From Paracoccus litorisediminis (GTDB lineage: Bacteria; Pseudomonadota; Alphaproteobacteria; Rhodobacterales; Rhodobacteraceae), in the NCBI RefSeq assembly GCF_009711205.1, contig NZ_WMIG01000009.1, forward strand, positions 84,756 to 148,755: 64,000 bases of DNA, in the 5' to 3' direction. The translations under genes and the position numbers were made by a program. The notes beneath the pieces were generated by a model. The model did not search any database. It was not told the DNA's origin and saw only the letters and a list, made by a program, of their open reading frames with translations. Shown here piece by piece: positions 8,468-17,239 of this stretch (its first letter is position 1; every line of letters starts with the position of its first letter).

Positions 8468-9202
8468 TCAAAGCCCAAGCCAGGTCTCAATGGTAGCGAT
8501 CTGCTCAACTGTCAGCGCGGTACCATTGACGACCACCAGTCGGCGCATGCGCCGCACGGCACTAGTGGCCCCGACCGTATCGCCGATTCCGAGGCGCGTG
8601 GCAGCATAGGCTCGGCCATTTACTCCGAACGAATTGCTGACGCCATTGAGGCGCAGCAGCCCGCCATTCGAACCCTGCTTGATGTAGCCTGCGGTGATCC
8701 ACTGCTCGAATGGCGCGGCGGACAGCTCCAAAATCGCGGTGTCAGCTCCCAATGGGATATAGGACAGCCCGCGCCAGCGCGGCGGCACGTTGAGCGGCTG
8801 CAGCTGCACCTGAATGCTGTCCGCGCCAGCGCCAGATCCGGGACCGGCGCACCAGAAGCGGTGCGTGGTCGCGGCGCTGGTTGGATAGAAAAACCGCTCG
8901 AAGACCGCAAATGACGACACCGACAGGTAGTCGGACGCACCGCGTACCCACGCTTTCGACGCCGACGTGAAAGCCACGCTGTCAAAATGGCCCTGCGCGA
9001 CCTTGCTGGGGGCGACCCCAATCCACTCTAGCGAGCCGTCGCCAATGGCCGCATCCCATGCCGCAAGGCCCGCCTCATAGGTCGTGGCGTCGAAGGCGAG
9101 CAGTCCCGGAATGGCAGCCATCGCCTCCTCGAGAGTCGGCGGGCGAGGCATGAACGCGGCGGCATAGGCGGCCTTATTGGGCGTGCGGATAACCAGAGGC
9201 AT
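8468..9202 (-). CDS. Phage virion-associated protein, unknown
   Basis: 244 residues. The N-terminal 50 residues (TPNKAAYAAAFMPRPPTLEEAM) look helical; the middle is rich in aromatic and beta segments (FAVFERFFYPTSAATTHRFW, IQVQLQPLNVPPRW), suggesting a jelly-roll or concanavalin-like fold of the kind found in phage tail appendages; the C-terminus ends in RRLVVVNGTALTVEQIATIE. It follows the large esterase fibre gene with 11 bp between, so probably a partner of it. No catalytic motif or family was recognised. Confidence 0.55.
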   Translation of the reverse strand: MPLVIRTPNKAAYAAAFMPRPPTLEEAMAAIPGLLAFDATTYEAGLAAWDAAIGDGSLEWIGVAPSKVAQGHFDSVAFTSASKAWVRGASDYLSVSSFAVFERFFYPTSAATTHRFWCAGPGSGAGADSIQVQLQPLNVPPRWRGLSYIPLGADTAILELSAAPFEQWITAGYIKQGSNGGLLRLNGVSNSFGVNGRAYAATRLGIGDTVGATSAVRRMRRLVVVNGTALTVEQIATIETWLGL

Positions 9203-9213
9203 GACGACCCCTC

Positions 9214-11475
9214 CTACAGATAGATGCGATTGCCGACCGCCGGGCGCAGGATGCGCTCGCCGGGGAGGAATAGGCTCGGGGCCTCGAAGGCGTCACGGAT
9301 CGCGCTGGTCGAGGCGACGTATTCGTCCGCCGCCTCACCCACGCCCAAATCGCGCCACGCCAGCGATAGCTCCTGCCCGATCGACGGAGCCGTCGCGCAG
9401 GTCAGGGTGATTTGCCGCGCTCCGGTCTGCCGGACGCCGGTTATCGGCACGGCCCCCTGAGCAATCTCGAACCCGGCATCAGCCCTGCGGACGCGGCAGA
9501 ATCCGAAATCAATCACCAGAGGCAGCAGCGACCGGAAATCCACCACGACCTCATTGCTGCTGATCGTGGCCGAGATCATCCGGGGGCAATACCAGTCCTC
9601 GCCCCGCGCTACGGCCTGCATAGCAAATGCGTGCGTCTCGCCGATCAGTACGCGCGAGCGATAGGCCATATGGATCGTGTCCAGCTGCGCCCCGCCCGCG
9701 CCGTCATCCGACATGCCAAGAGCAAAACGGTATCGGGGCATCGTCAGCAATGCGTTAGCACGGGCGTCCTCGACGTCCAGGATCTCCAGCCGGGACCGAT
9801 GACGCCCGCCACCGCTCGACAACGTTTCGGTGCCGACCGACCGCCCGCCCTGCTGCGACAAGAACCAGCGCACCGGGACGGCGGGGCAATCGATGGCGCA
9901 GAGCGCCTCGCGCTCATCCATCATGGTCAGCAGGTTTTCAGCGTAGGACGCATTGTTCCAGTCGCTCTCGCCATGTCCGAACAGCAGATGTATCGCCTCA
10001 ACCTCATAGCCGAGTGCCACCAGACCGAGGTAGCAATTGCGGATATCCTGCGTGTGCCGGCTCCAGGCCGGAGTAAGTTCGCCGGTATTGCCGCGCCAGA
10101 TACCATTGGTGGCGCTATTGCCGATCAGAGCCGTGCCCCCTACCGACGAGCCGCGCACCGCCGCCACTTTGTAGGGTTGCCCCATCAGCTCGATAAACCG
10201 CGCCGCAGCAGCAGCGCCAATAGATTGCACTCCGGTCGCAGCCTCACGCGCTGGGACCAAATCATGCTGATCTGGTGGCGCACCACCGGTATAGCCACGC
10301 AGGCCACCGAAGACGCTGGACACATCGTTGAGCATCAGGACGTGCCGAGGCATGGGCGGATTGGGCCATACGAGCGGGTCGAGCATGACGTACTGATCAT
10401 CATTGGACTGGCCATAGACCGCCACGATTACCGCGTTGCGGGTCGCGCCATTGATCGAGATCGAGGGGTAAAGCCGCCCGCCGATTTCGTCCAGCTCATC
10501 GAGTGCATGAATGCCGCGCTCGCCGACCTGATATAGTGGCGTGGCAGTGGATGGCTCAGGCAGCCTCTCGGCCAGCCGATCCGCTAATAGTTGCGACGGA
10601 ATAAAATCCAGCCCATCCGGACGCATGACGATACCGCTCTCAAGGGTCTCGCCCTCGCTGGCCGTCTCGTCACCGATCAGCAGCAGAGGGACAGCGTCAT
10701 CATCATCCGGTGCCGACGCAAAATCCTGCTCGGGCAACAGCGGCCCGATATCGCCTGCGATCAGCGGCGCCAGCTTTTCGCCCAACTCGGACGACGGGAT
10801 GAAATCAACCCCACCCGGACGCAGCACGACAATCGGGTCAGCGTCACCGTCCGCATTGGACAGGGTGATCAGATCGACAGAGGCATCAGTTCGCGGCGCG
10901 CCATTTGCGAGATCGGACGCAAGGGCGCGCCGCGCGCTCACCTCGGCTTCGATCTCACTTGGGGAGACAATCTGGACCAAGAGTTTCTGGGTCGTCGCAC
11001 TCTCGCGGCGGAAGATCGAGGCGCGTGACAAGCCATCCGCACCGCCTGCGATGACCGCAAAGCCCTCACTATCCGCGACCGCAGCGCGGCCAAGCGCAAT
11101 GGTGTCGAAATACCCCGCATTCAGGGCCGCCGCGATTGCCGCAGCCTCGGCCGCTGCGCGAGCGGCCTCGACGGCGGCGCGGTCCGCTGCGACCTGTGCG
11201 CGATCCGTGGCGGTAGCGCCACGATCCTGCCCGGTCGCAACGCGATCTCCTGCCGTCGCACCAGCTGAGGCGACCGCTTGACCGCGCGCGGATTCCATTT
11301 CCTCACGGACGGCTGTCAGGTTGGCGTTGACCTGAATCGCCGCGTCGATACGGGCCTGGGCCTCAGGAGAGACCTCGCCCGGATCGCCCTTATCCCCCTT
11401 CAGGGTGGGAACGCCCAGCAAGGGAACTGCCAGAACCGTCGCTTGGGTGTTGGCCCCCCAGATCGTGATCTGCAT
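9214..11475 (-). CDS. Large tail fibre with SGNH (sialate acetylesterase-like) domain
   Basis: 753 residues from ATG 11475. Order seen: N-terminal attachment strand; collagen-like KGDKGDPGE (26-34); Ala-rich coiled coil (about 60-120); two copies of a FIPS-type module (RPGGVDFIPS at 219-228 and RPDGLDFIPS at 285-294); then an SGNH hydrolase. In that domain YGQSND (S357) is block I, FGHGESDW (499-506) matches block III of carbohydrate esterases that carry HQGESD, and D599-T-I-H602 supplies the Asp and His. Such enzymes remove O-acetyl groups from surface glycans, so this is likely a receptor-modifying fibre. It sits in a three-gene block between portal and capsid, away from the usual fibre position. 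Confidence 0.8.
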   Translation of the reverse strand: MQITIWGANTQATVLAVPLLGVPTLKGDKGDPGEVSPEAQARIDAAIQVNANLTAVREEMESARGQAVASAGATAGDRVATGQDRGATATDRAQVAADRAAVEAARAAAEAAAIAAALNAGYFDTIALGRAAVADSEGFAVIAGGADGLSRASIFRRESATTQKLLVQIVSPSEIEAEVSARRALASDLANGAPRTDASVDLITLSNADGDADPIVVLRPGGVDFIPSSELGEKLAPLIAGDIGPLLPEQDFASAPDDDDAVPLLLIGDETASEGETLESGIVMRPDGLDFIPSQLLADRLAERLPEPSTATPLYQVGERGIHALDELDEIGGRLYPSISINGATRNAVIVAVYGQSNDDQYVMLDPLVWPNPPMPRHVLMLNDVSSVFGGLRGYTGGAPPDQHDLVPAREAATGVQSIGAAAAARFIELMGQPYKVAAVRGSSVGGTALIGNSATNGIWRGNTGELTPAWSRHTQDIRNCYLGLVALGYEVEAIHLLFGHGESDWNNASYAENLLTMMDEREALCAIDCPAVPVRWFLSQQGGRSVGTETLSSGGGRHRSRLEILDVEDARANALLTMPRYRFALGMSDDGAGGAQLDTIHMAYRSRVLIGETHAFAMQAVARGEDWYCPRMISATISSNEVVVDFRSLLPLVIDFGFCRVRRADAGFEIAQGAVPITGVRQTGARQITLTCATAPSIGQELSLAWRDLGVGEAADEYVASTSAIRDAFEAPSLFLPGERILRPAVGNRIYL

Positions 11476-11801
11476 CAGCGCGTCGCCCCCTCGATGATCT
11501 TCAGCGGCACATTGTGCGATCCGGGAAATGGCAGCCGCTCGCCACCCTTGGTGATCCAGTAATCGAAGCTTGCCAGCCCGGTGCCGGTGATCGGCCAATT
11601 CGCGGTATCGTCGGCGACCGCAGTGATCTTGCGGTTCACCGGATCGACCGTGATGGCGAGGGGATAGCGCCGATGCCCGAACCTCACGGCGGCCTCAACG
11701 CTGTCATGCGGATAGACGAGCGCCCATTCGTCATCGTCATCGAAGGACAGATCCGCCTTGAAGGTCGCGCCGCGCTTGAACTCAGCCGGTTGCATTGCCA
11801 T
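11475..11801 (-). CDS. Small fibre-associated protein, unknown
   Basis: 108 residues. The pattern FKRGATFKADLSF near the N-terminus followed by a beta-rich body and FDYWITKGGERLPFPG resembles the N-terminal domains of small phage baseplate or fibre-network proteins. The same pattern (F..G.TF...L) opens the protein encoded at 13350-13886. Its stop codon overlaps the start of the esterase fibre (11475), and its start lies 20 bp inside the portal gene, so translation is coupled. A structural role near the fibre is inferred. Confidence 0.5.
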   Translation of the reverse strand: MAMQPAEFKRGATFKADLSFDDDDEWALVYPHDSVEAAVRFGHRRYPLAITVDPVNRKITAVADDTANWPITGTGLASFDYWITKGGERLPFPGSHNVPLKIIEGATR

Positions 11802-13350
11802 CCCCCTCTTGCTCTGGGATTTTCGGGTTCAACTTCCGGCCCATGGCCTGAAGGATGTATTCTTCGGGAATGCCTGCCGCGCGCATCTGGGCGATGTCCT
11901 CGGCCACTTCGCGCCAAACCGACTGTGGATCTCGGCCTTGGTCCCGGATGAACTGGCCGAAGCTACCCATCAGGTTGTTCTTCATCTCCACGGCCGCGGC
12001 GACATCGGCGCGCGGATCGATCCATGCCCAGCGACGGGCCTGCCACGCGACGGCCTGATATTTCTCCAGGCCCTCGGCGCGCAGCGGTCGCCCGGCCACA
12101 CGGATCCTGCCGGCGAGCAGGGCGACGCGAAGCCAGTTGCGATAGACCCTGTCGATCATGGCCTCGATCAGCCATTCCTGCAGGTCCTTCCAATGCTCGC
12201 GCTCATCGAGCGCGCCCTGGCGGATGGAGCTGAAATTGACCCCTTCGAGGTCATTGGCGAGATTGTTGTAGGCAACGCCAAGCCCGGTCGAGATGCCGCG
12301 CAAGCTGGCTTTCACGAAGGCTGCAAACTCGCCATTCGGGTATTGCGGGTTCCATTCCTTGAACTCGATCCCGGCTGGCAGCTCCTGGAACACCCCCGGT
12401 TCGGCCTCCATGGTGAGATCTTCCTCTTCGTCATGTTCAGGCCCGCAATTCTCCCTCCATTGAAAGAATCCCCCCTTGCTGGCCGCAACACGGGCATTGA
12501 CCAAGGCGGAGTTTTCGAAGCCGCTAAGCATGCGCATGCGCCAGAGCGCGGTTGCCGCCCATGGCAGGCCCCGCTTCTGGCCGGTAAAATCCTCGACGAA
12601 CCCATGGATGATCTCGCGCGCCGGGATGCGCTGGAAAGCGCGCCCGCCATAGATGTAATCGGCTTCCTGCTCGTCGGTGGTGGTGAACAGATAGGCGAGC
12701 GGCCTGCCGTATCGGTTGAACTCGATGCCATGCCGGATGAAGCTGCCATCGGGTCGGCGCTCTTCGTCATAGTCCAGCGGGCAGCGCTGCGGATCGAGGG
12801 CTTGCAGCGCATAGCCCCAAGACCCGGCATCAGCACCCCAGATCTCGCGGAACATGAATTCACCGTCGCGCGCCGCTCCGGTGGCGGCGACACCCTGCAA
12901 CAGCCGGAAGCTGCGCTTGCCCGAGACATCGCAATTCTCGCCCCGGCACCATTCGTCCCAGGCCGCCTCAATGGCGTCGTTCGCGGTGGTTTCCAGCGTA
13001 CCGTCGGGGTTGCGGCTTTGCGCCTGCAGCCTGACCCCATGCGGGCCGACGATATTCTGGCGCACCATGCGGAGAAACCCGCGCATGTAATCATTGTTCG
13101 CCGCCTGCTCACGCGAGCGGGCGACGAGGATCTTCTGGTTCCGGCGCACCACGAAATCGGCCGGGATCGGCGTGCTGGGCCAGCTGGCGGTCAGTCGATC
13201 GGTCGCGGCGCTTTCAAACATGCGCAGCGACACGGTCGGGCCGCGCCGCGCGACAACCTGGGGCACGCGACTCGGCAGGATCTCGGGCGCGCGCGCCAAG
13301 GCAGGTTCAACCTTCCGGGTAGCGCGACTGCGGGTGAATGGCCACGCCAT
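11782..13350 (-). CDS. Portal protein, lambda family
   Basis: 522 residues from ATG 13350, which overlaps the upstream stop (ATGA). Family features include NDYMRGFLRMVRQNIVGPHG, WDEWCRG (about residues 120-160), a FLLQGV-like core, REIIHGFVEDFTGQKRGLPW and AYNNLANDLEGVNFSSIRQG, the most conserved stretch of lambda gpB-type portals. The ring at the packaging vertex binds terminase and the head-tail adaptor. A longer frame starting at 13476 lies in the preceding gene and was not used. Confidence 0.9.
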   Translation of the reverse strand: MAWPFTRSRATRKVEPALARAPEILPSRVPQVVARRGPTVSLRMFESAATDRLTASWPSTPIPADFVVRRNQKILVARSREQAANNDYMRGFLRMVRQNIVGPHGVRLQAQSRNPDGTLETTANDAIEAAWDEWCRGENCDVSGKRSFRLLQGVAATGAARDGEFMFREIWGADAGSWGYALQALDPQRCPLDYDEERRPDGSFIRHGIEFNRYGRPLAYLFTTTDEQEADYIYGGRAFQRIPAREIIHGFVEDFTGQKRGLPWAATALWRMRMLSGFENSALVNARVAASKGGFFQWRENCGPEHDEEEDLTMEAEPGVFQELPAGIEFKEWNPQYPNGEFAAFVKASLRGISTGLGVAYNNLANDLEGVNFSSIRQGALDEREHWKDLQEWLIEAMIDRVYRNWLRVALLAGRIRVAGRPLRAEGLEKYQAVAWQARRWAWIDPRADVAAAVEMKNNLMGSFGQFIRDQGRDPQSVWREVAEDIAQMRAAGIPEEYILQAMGRKLNPKIPEQEGDGNATG

Positions 13351-13886
13351 CAGATGCGCACCTTCACCTGGCGGCCAAGCAGGGATTGCCCATGGCGCCC
13401 CGCCCGCTTCTCGCGACGCTCCTCTTCGCGATAGCGACTGCGCAACAGCAGGAGATCGGCGATCGGGGTCCGCCACAACTCGCGATTGTTGATCGTATAT
13501 TTCTGCTGGTCGATGGTGGCGCGGCCCTCGATCACCGCCTCGATCGCATCCAGCACCTTGCGAGCATGGCTGCGGGGATCGAAGGCACCGGCGATCAATG
13601 CAACATCCGGCGCGATGCGGATCCGGCCCTCATCGACGGTCAGCACCTCGTCCGCGCGCGTCGCACGCAGCGACCACAGATAAAGCCCGGTCAGCCAATC
13701 CGACGTCACCGCGGCCGCGGCCGCAAGCCGGTGCTGCGAGCCCTCGGCCACCCCGGTCACATCCACGGCCACCGGCCCGCGCAGGAACAGCCTGACCTCC
13801 CAGTCGGGTGCCGGATAGGCGGTCAGGGTCAGGAGCCGGTCAAACGTGGTCCCGGCCACGAAACTCTCAGGGATCACACAGGCCAC
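13350..13886 (-). CDS. Fusion of a small beta domain with a gpW-like adaptor domain
   Basis: 178 residues. The C-terminal 75 residues (SHARKVLDAIEAVIEGRAT, then YTINNRELWRTPIADLLLLR) match the helical layout of lambda gpW-type head-completion proteins, which are normally stand-alone and about 70 residues. The N-terminal 95 residues are beta-rich and begin with SFVAGTTFDRLLTL, resembling the small fibre-block protein at 11475-11801. Joining the two is unusual. It lies between terminase and portal, where gpW also sits, and is coupled to portal by ATGA. Confidence 0.6.
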   Translation of the reverse strand: MACVIPESFVAGTTFDRLLTLTAYPAPDWEVRLFLRGPVAVDVTGVAEGSQHRLAAAAAVTSDWLTGLYLWSLRATRADEVLTVDEGRIRIAPDVALIAGAFDPRSHARKVLDAIEAVIEGRATIDQQKYTINNRELWRTPIADLLLLRSRYREEERREKRAGRHGQSLLGRQVKVRI

Positions 13887-13889
13887 GCC

Positions 13890-15914
13890 TCACCATCCGT
13901 TTACCCACCCGCCGCCAGACCGGCGACGGCGCGTGCGCTGTCCACGCTTTGCAACAGACTGGGGTTTGGTGGGCTCTGGTTCCTCTGGCGGGATTTCAGT
14001 GCTGGCCGCCCGCGCGGCGGCGATCGCATCCAAGGCGTCTTTCAGCCTCACCGCTGTCTTGGCGATGGCCGCCATCGGTGGCGCAATCTCGGCCTCTTCG
14101 ACCTCGAGCTTCTTGGCCAGGCGGGCGATGTTCGGGTTGAGGATCTTCAACGCGGCGGTGGCGTAGACCCGGCAGTCGAAGGCCTCATTGCGATCACGGG
14201 TCTTGTGCCACTCCCGCACCCCGAAACCGCGAATGGTCTTCGTCATCAGTTTTTCGGCAGTCATCTGCGCGAAGAATTCGGGATCCCGCGACATTGGAAA
14301 GTGACAATAGCCCGGCCCGGACCGCTGAATCCCAAGGCGGCGGGTGACAACCACCTTCGCCTCATCGACACCGACATTGAACAGATCGACCTTCCGCGCC
14401 CGCTTGCCGCTAGCCTTGCGCATGGGCGATGTCACGATTGGCTTGCCCCATCCAGGAACGCCTTTCACCGCAAAGAGGCGGCGGCCGGTCTTGCCACGAG
14501 CATATTCATAAGCTGCCTGTGTCATGCCGGCAGTGCCGCCGGTATCGAGACAGGCCGCGCCGATCGACAGCATCGCCCCGCTTTCATGCTGCCAGGTTTC
14601 TGAAAGGAGAGCATCGAGTTCGTCCCAAACCTCGCCCTGCAGTGGATCTCCCCAAAGCACCCGGTAATCGACCGACCAGCTCTCTTCGCCCAAGCCCCAG
14701 CCGACCACCTCGACCTCGAGGCGATCCTGCTGCATGTCGATGCCGGCGGTCAGGACAGCGGCCCCTGCGGGGACAGGAGCGGCGAATTCCTCGGCACGCG
14801 CCATCAGGGATCCCGCCTCGACCTGTTCGCCCTGCTCTTCCCAGGTCTCGGCCAGCGAGACGTTGGTGAAGGTCTGCAGATCGTTCGCCGCCTTCTTGTC
14901 GAGATAGGACTGGACGATTTCGCGCAGCTTTCTGAAGCAGGAGTAGAGCTCGTTCAGGTGATAGGACGCATGGCCGCGAAACGGCTTTGTCGCCTTCCAG
15001 CCCGCACCGAGCGCTTCCGCGTTCCGGATGGCCGCGACCCTTTCGCCGTCGGTCCAGCGCGACGCGCACCGGATCTCGCCGGTCTCGGGATCATGGTGGT
15101 CGCAGGCGTAACGCGCCGTTTCTGGTTGGTCCGTCCCATCTTCCTCTTTGTCCCAACGCACCCGCTCCCACCGCAGCACCTGGTGATGGCCGCAATGCGG
15201 ACAGACAACATGGAAGCGACGTTGGTCGCCCTGAAGAAATGCCGCCTCGATCCGGCTCGTACCCTTGAAGGTCGGCGTCGAGATATCGAGCATCAGCCGC
15301 TGATCACCGAAGGTCGCCGCACGTTGCGCCAGCAACTCGACGGGGTCACCCTCTGCCGTGCGGTCATAACCATCGGTCTCATCGCAGACGATGAACGGTG
15401 CCGACCGGCCGCGCATGGTCTTCGGGGATCCGGCCCAGGAGAACATCATGAAGCCACCCGGATAGGATTTCATGCGCTGGTTATTCACCCCGTCGCGGCC
15501 TCGCGGCTTGGCGATCAGCTCCTGCAACCTCTCATTGGCATCGACGAGAGGATTGAATTTCGTCTCAAGCCAGGTGTGAAGGTCGCCCTGGCTTGGCTGC
15601 ATCATGATCTGCGAGGTCGGATTCTGTTCGATGCGGTATCCCTGCGCGCAGAGCGCCAGCAAGGTCTTGCCCACCTGCGCCCCCCACATCAGCGAAACCC
15701 GGAAGCAATCCGGGTTCGCGGTCATGTTCAGCGGCTCTCTCTGGTAAGGGGCATTGTCGAAACGGATCGGACCCGGCACTGCGTTGCCGATCGGGATCAC
15801 GACGCTGCTTTCGGCCCAGACACTGGGGGCCAGATCTGGCGGCGGTTCAAGGAAGCTCTGGGTCGAATAGACCGCGTCAACCACCGCTGCGCGGTTGCTG
15901 AACTGGATCGTCAT
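13890..15914 (-). CDS. Terminase large subunit, GpA family
   Basis: 674 residues. The ATPase is visible as Walker A-like WGAQVGKT (77-84) and an acidic strand FIVCDETDGYD (about 170-180) acting as Walker B; CPHCGHHQ (about 235) is a zinc-finger-like motif common in GpA proteins. The nuclease half follows. The Arg-rich tail ends in RRRRSGGGWVNGW. The copy B repeat lies near the 3' end and codes for EIPPEE. The start ATG at 15914 overlaps the stop of the small subunit (ATGA). It cuts and pumps DNA into the prohead. Confidence 0.92.
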   Translation of the reverse strand: MTIQFSNRAAVVDAVYSTQSFLEPPPDLAPSVWAESSVVIPIGNAVPGPIRFDNAPYQREPLNMTANPDCFRVSLMWGAQVGKTLLALCAQGYRIEQNPTSQIMMQPSQGDLHTWLETKFNPLVDANERLQELIAKPRGRDGVNNQRMKSYPGGFMMFSWAGSPKTMRGRSAPFIVCDETDGYDRTAEGDPVELLAQRAATFGDQRLMLDISTPTFKGTSRIEAAFLQGDQRRFHVVCPHCGHHQVLRWERVRWDKEEDGTDQPETARYACDHHDPETGEIRCASRWTDGERVAAIRNAEALGAGWKATKPFRGHASYHLNELYSCFRKLREIVQSYLDKKAANDLQTFTNVSLAETWEEQGEQVEAGSLMARAEEFAAPVPAGAAVLTAGIDMQQDRLEVEVVGWGLGEESWSVDYRVLWGDPLQGEVWDELDALLSETWQHESGAMLSIGAACLDTGGTAGMTQAAYEYARGKTGRRLFAVKGVPGWGKPIVTSPMRKASGKRARKVDLFNVGVDEAKVVVTRRLGIQRSGPGYCHFPMSRDPEFFAQMTAEKLMTKTIRGFGVREWHKTRDRNEAFDCRVYATAALKILNPNIARLAKKLEVEEAEIAPPMAAIAKTAVRLKDALDAIAAARAASTEIPPEEPEPTKPQSVAKRGQRTRRRRSGGGWVNGW
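13981..13998 (-). promoter_or_regulatory. 18-bp repeat, copy B (exact)
   Basis: Minus-strand TGAAATCCCGCCAGAGGA inside the 3' end of the large terminase gene (encodes EIPPEE), 95 bp upstream of the start at 13886. Confidence 0.35.
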
Positions 15915-16426
15915 TCGTCCTCGTCTTCCTCCTCGAGGTCATCTTCCTCGACCAGCGCGTCCTTCGACATCACAAGCAGGGCCTGATCGATCTCGGCCCG
16001 CAGGACATTCTTGATACGGCGCTCGTCGAGCTCGCCGACGATCATCCGCGGCACCCTGTCGGCGATGGTCCGCATGTTCGAACGCACACCTGCGAAAGCG
16101 ATGGACAGCGCCCGGGTCAATTCCGTGACCGGTGCGACCTCGCGCTTTTCCCGGGCCAGCTTGAGCTCTGCCAGTTCGGTCTTGGCCGAAAGCTCGCGCC
16201 GCAGTAACTCGGTCTCGCTGGCGTCAGCAGTCGAAAGGAGGGAGGCCCTTTCCTCTTCGAGGAGCCATTCCTTCACGACAGCCGTGTTGAACTGATAGGC
16301 GCGACCACGGCCGCCTTTATTTTCAACCGGGCAACCACGCACCACCCAGCGATCGACAGTGGGAGGCGTTACTCCCATGACATCAGCGAGTTCCGCGCGG
16401 GACACCAGCTTGCCCTTACGGCTCAT
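15911..16426 (-). CDS. Terminase small subunit (Nu1-like)
   Basis: 171 residues. An N-terminal winged-helix/MerR-like DNA-binding domain (SRAELADVMGVTPPTVDRW at 9-27) recognises packaging DNA; a long helical middle (about 60-110) and an acidic C-terminus (EEDDLEEEDEDE) follow. The layout and place directly upstream of the large subunit fit lambda Nu1. The start at 16426 is the first ATG of a frame that begins just after a GC-rich region with an inverted repeat, a plausible packaging site. Confidence 0.85.
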   Translation of the reverse strand: MSRKGKLVSRAELADVMGVTPPTVDRWVVRGCPVENKGGRGRAYQFNTAVVKEWLLEEERASLLSTADASETELLRRELSAKTELAELKLAREKREVAPVTELTRALSIAFAGVRSNMRTIADRVPRMIVGELDERRIKNVLRAEIDQALLVMSKDALVEEDDLEEEDEDE

Positions 16427-16483
16427 CCCTGACCCTCAAACATAAAGATAAAGCGCGGCTGGCACGGCCACGCACAAATGAGT

Positions 16484-16526
16484 TTTCGCGGGGAATGGCC
16501 CCCCGCATGGCGTGCCCCCCGCGAAA
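16484..16526. other. Candidate packaging (cos/pac) region: 10-bp inverted repeat
   Basis: Arms TTTCGCGGGG (16484-16493) and CCCCGCGAAA (16517-16526) are perfect complements around a 23-base C/G-rich spacer. The 268-bp stretch 16427-16694 has no convincing gene and sits directly upstream of the small terminase gene, the usual site of cos. Function is inferred from place and symmetry only; a terminator for the upstream membrane gene is the alternative. Confidence 0.35.
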
Positions 16527-16694
16527 GGACCCGTGGCATGGGGGGTGTTGCGCGAATGCCACACAGAGCTGCCCCCGACGGCGCGCGGGCAGCGCGGGGC
16601 CATGCCCCCGTCCGACGATCGAGAGCCCGCCGACGGCAGGCACCGCACGACGGGAAAGCCTCGACCACAGAGGAAGGGTGTCCCTGTTCACAGA

Positions 16695-17237
16695 TCAGGC
16701 CGCGACCGCGCGCTTCAGGGCCTCGGCCAGCTTGTCGACCACCACCTCCGAACTGCCCGTCCCCTTCTCTGCCGCGACCTGCTCGAGCTTGGCCTTGGCC
16801 AGATCGGTCAACACCTGAGTCGAGGGATTGAGACTGGCCATCGCGTCCGGCACGCTGCGGATCACATATCCCTTGATCAGGTTGATGGCGGCCGGTCCGG
16901 TCAGCTTCTGGGCCATGGCCAGCTGGGCTGCAGTATAGAGCGCCCAATGCAACGCCTCCCGGTGCCGGGCTTCGATCTCGATGCCAAATCGCTGCCGCAA
17001 CATCAGAGCCAACCAGCCGATGAAGGCGGTCAGCACCGCGCCGATGAGTTCCGCCGAACTGGGAGCGATGACACTGATGATGGTATCGAACGGGCCAGCA
17101 GATGCCGACATCGCCGGAAGCAGCAGGAACACGATCAGAACTGCGCCGAAGTCGCGGACAATGCGATGAACAGGAGCAATCAGCGACAATCCCGCGATAA
17201 CCCCGACGATCAGCGCCAGAGAAAGCAATAACGTCAT
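16695..17237 (-). CDS. Phage membrane protein, holin-LLH-like
   Basis: 180 residues from the ATG at 17237, just below the endolysin stop. Three hydrophobic segments are visible (TLLLSLALIVGVIAGLSLIA; FGAVLIVFLLLPAM; AELIGAVLTAFIGWLALML), then a long helical tail with EARHREALHWALYTAAQLAMA (split in reading) and a Lys/Ala-rich end. The tail resembles LLH-type holins. Together with the 122-residue membrane protein upstream it gives the phage two possible holin/antiholin partners. Confidence 0.55.
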   Translation of the reverse strand: MTLLLSLALIVGVIAGLSLIAPVHRIVRDFGAVLIVFLLLPAMSASAGPFDTIISVIAPSSAELIGAVLTAFIGWLALMLRQRFGIEIEARHREALHWALYTAAQLAMAQKLTGPAAINLIKGYVIRSVPDAMASLNPSTQVLTDLAKAKLEQVAAEKGTGSSEVVVDKLAEALKRAVAA

Positions 17238-17239
17238 GG

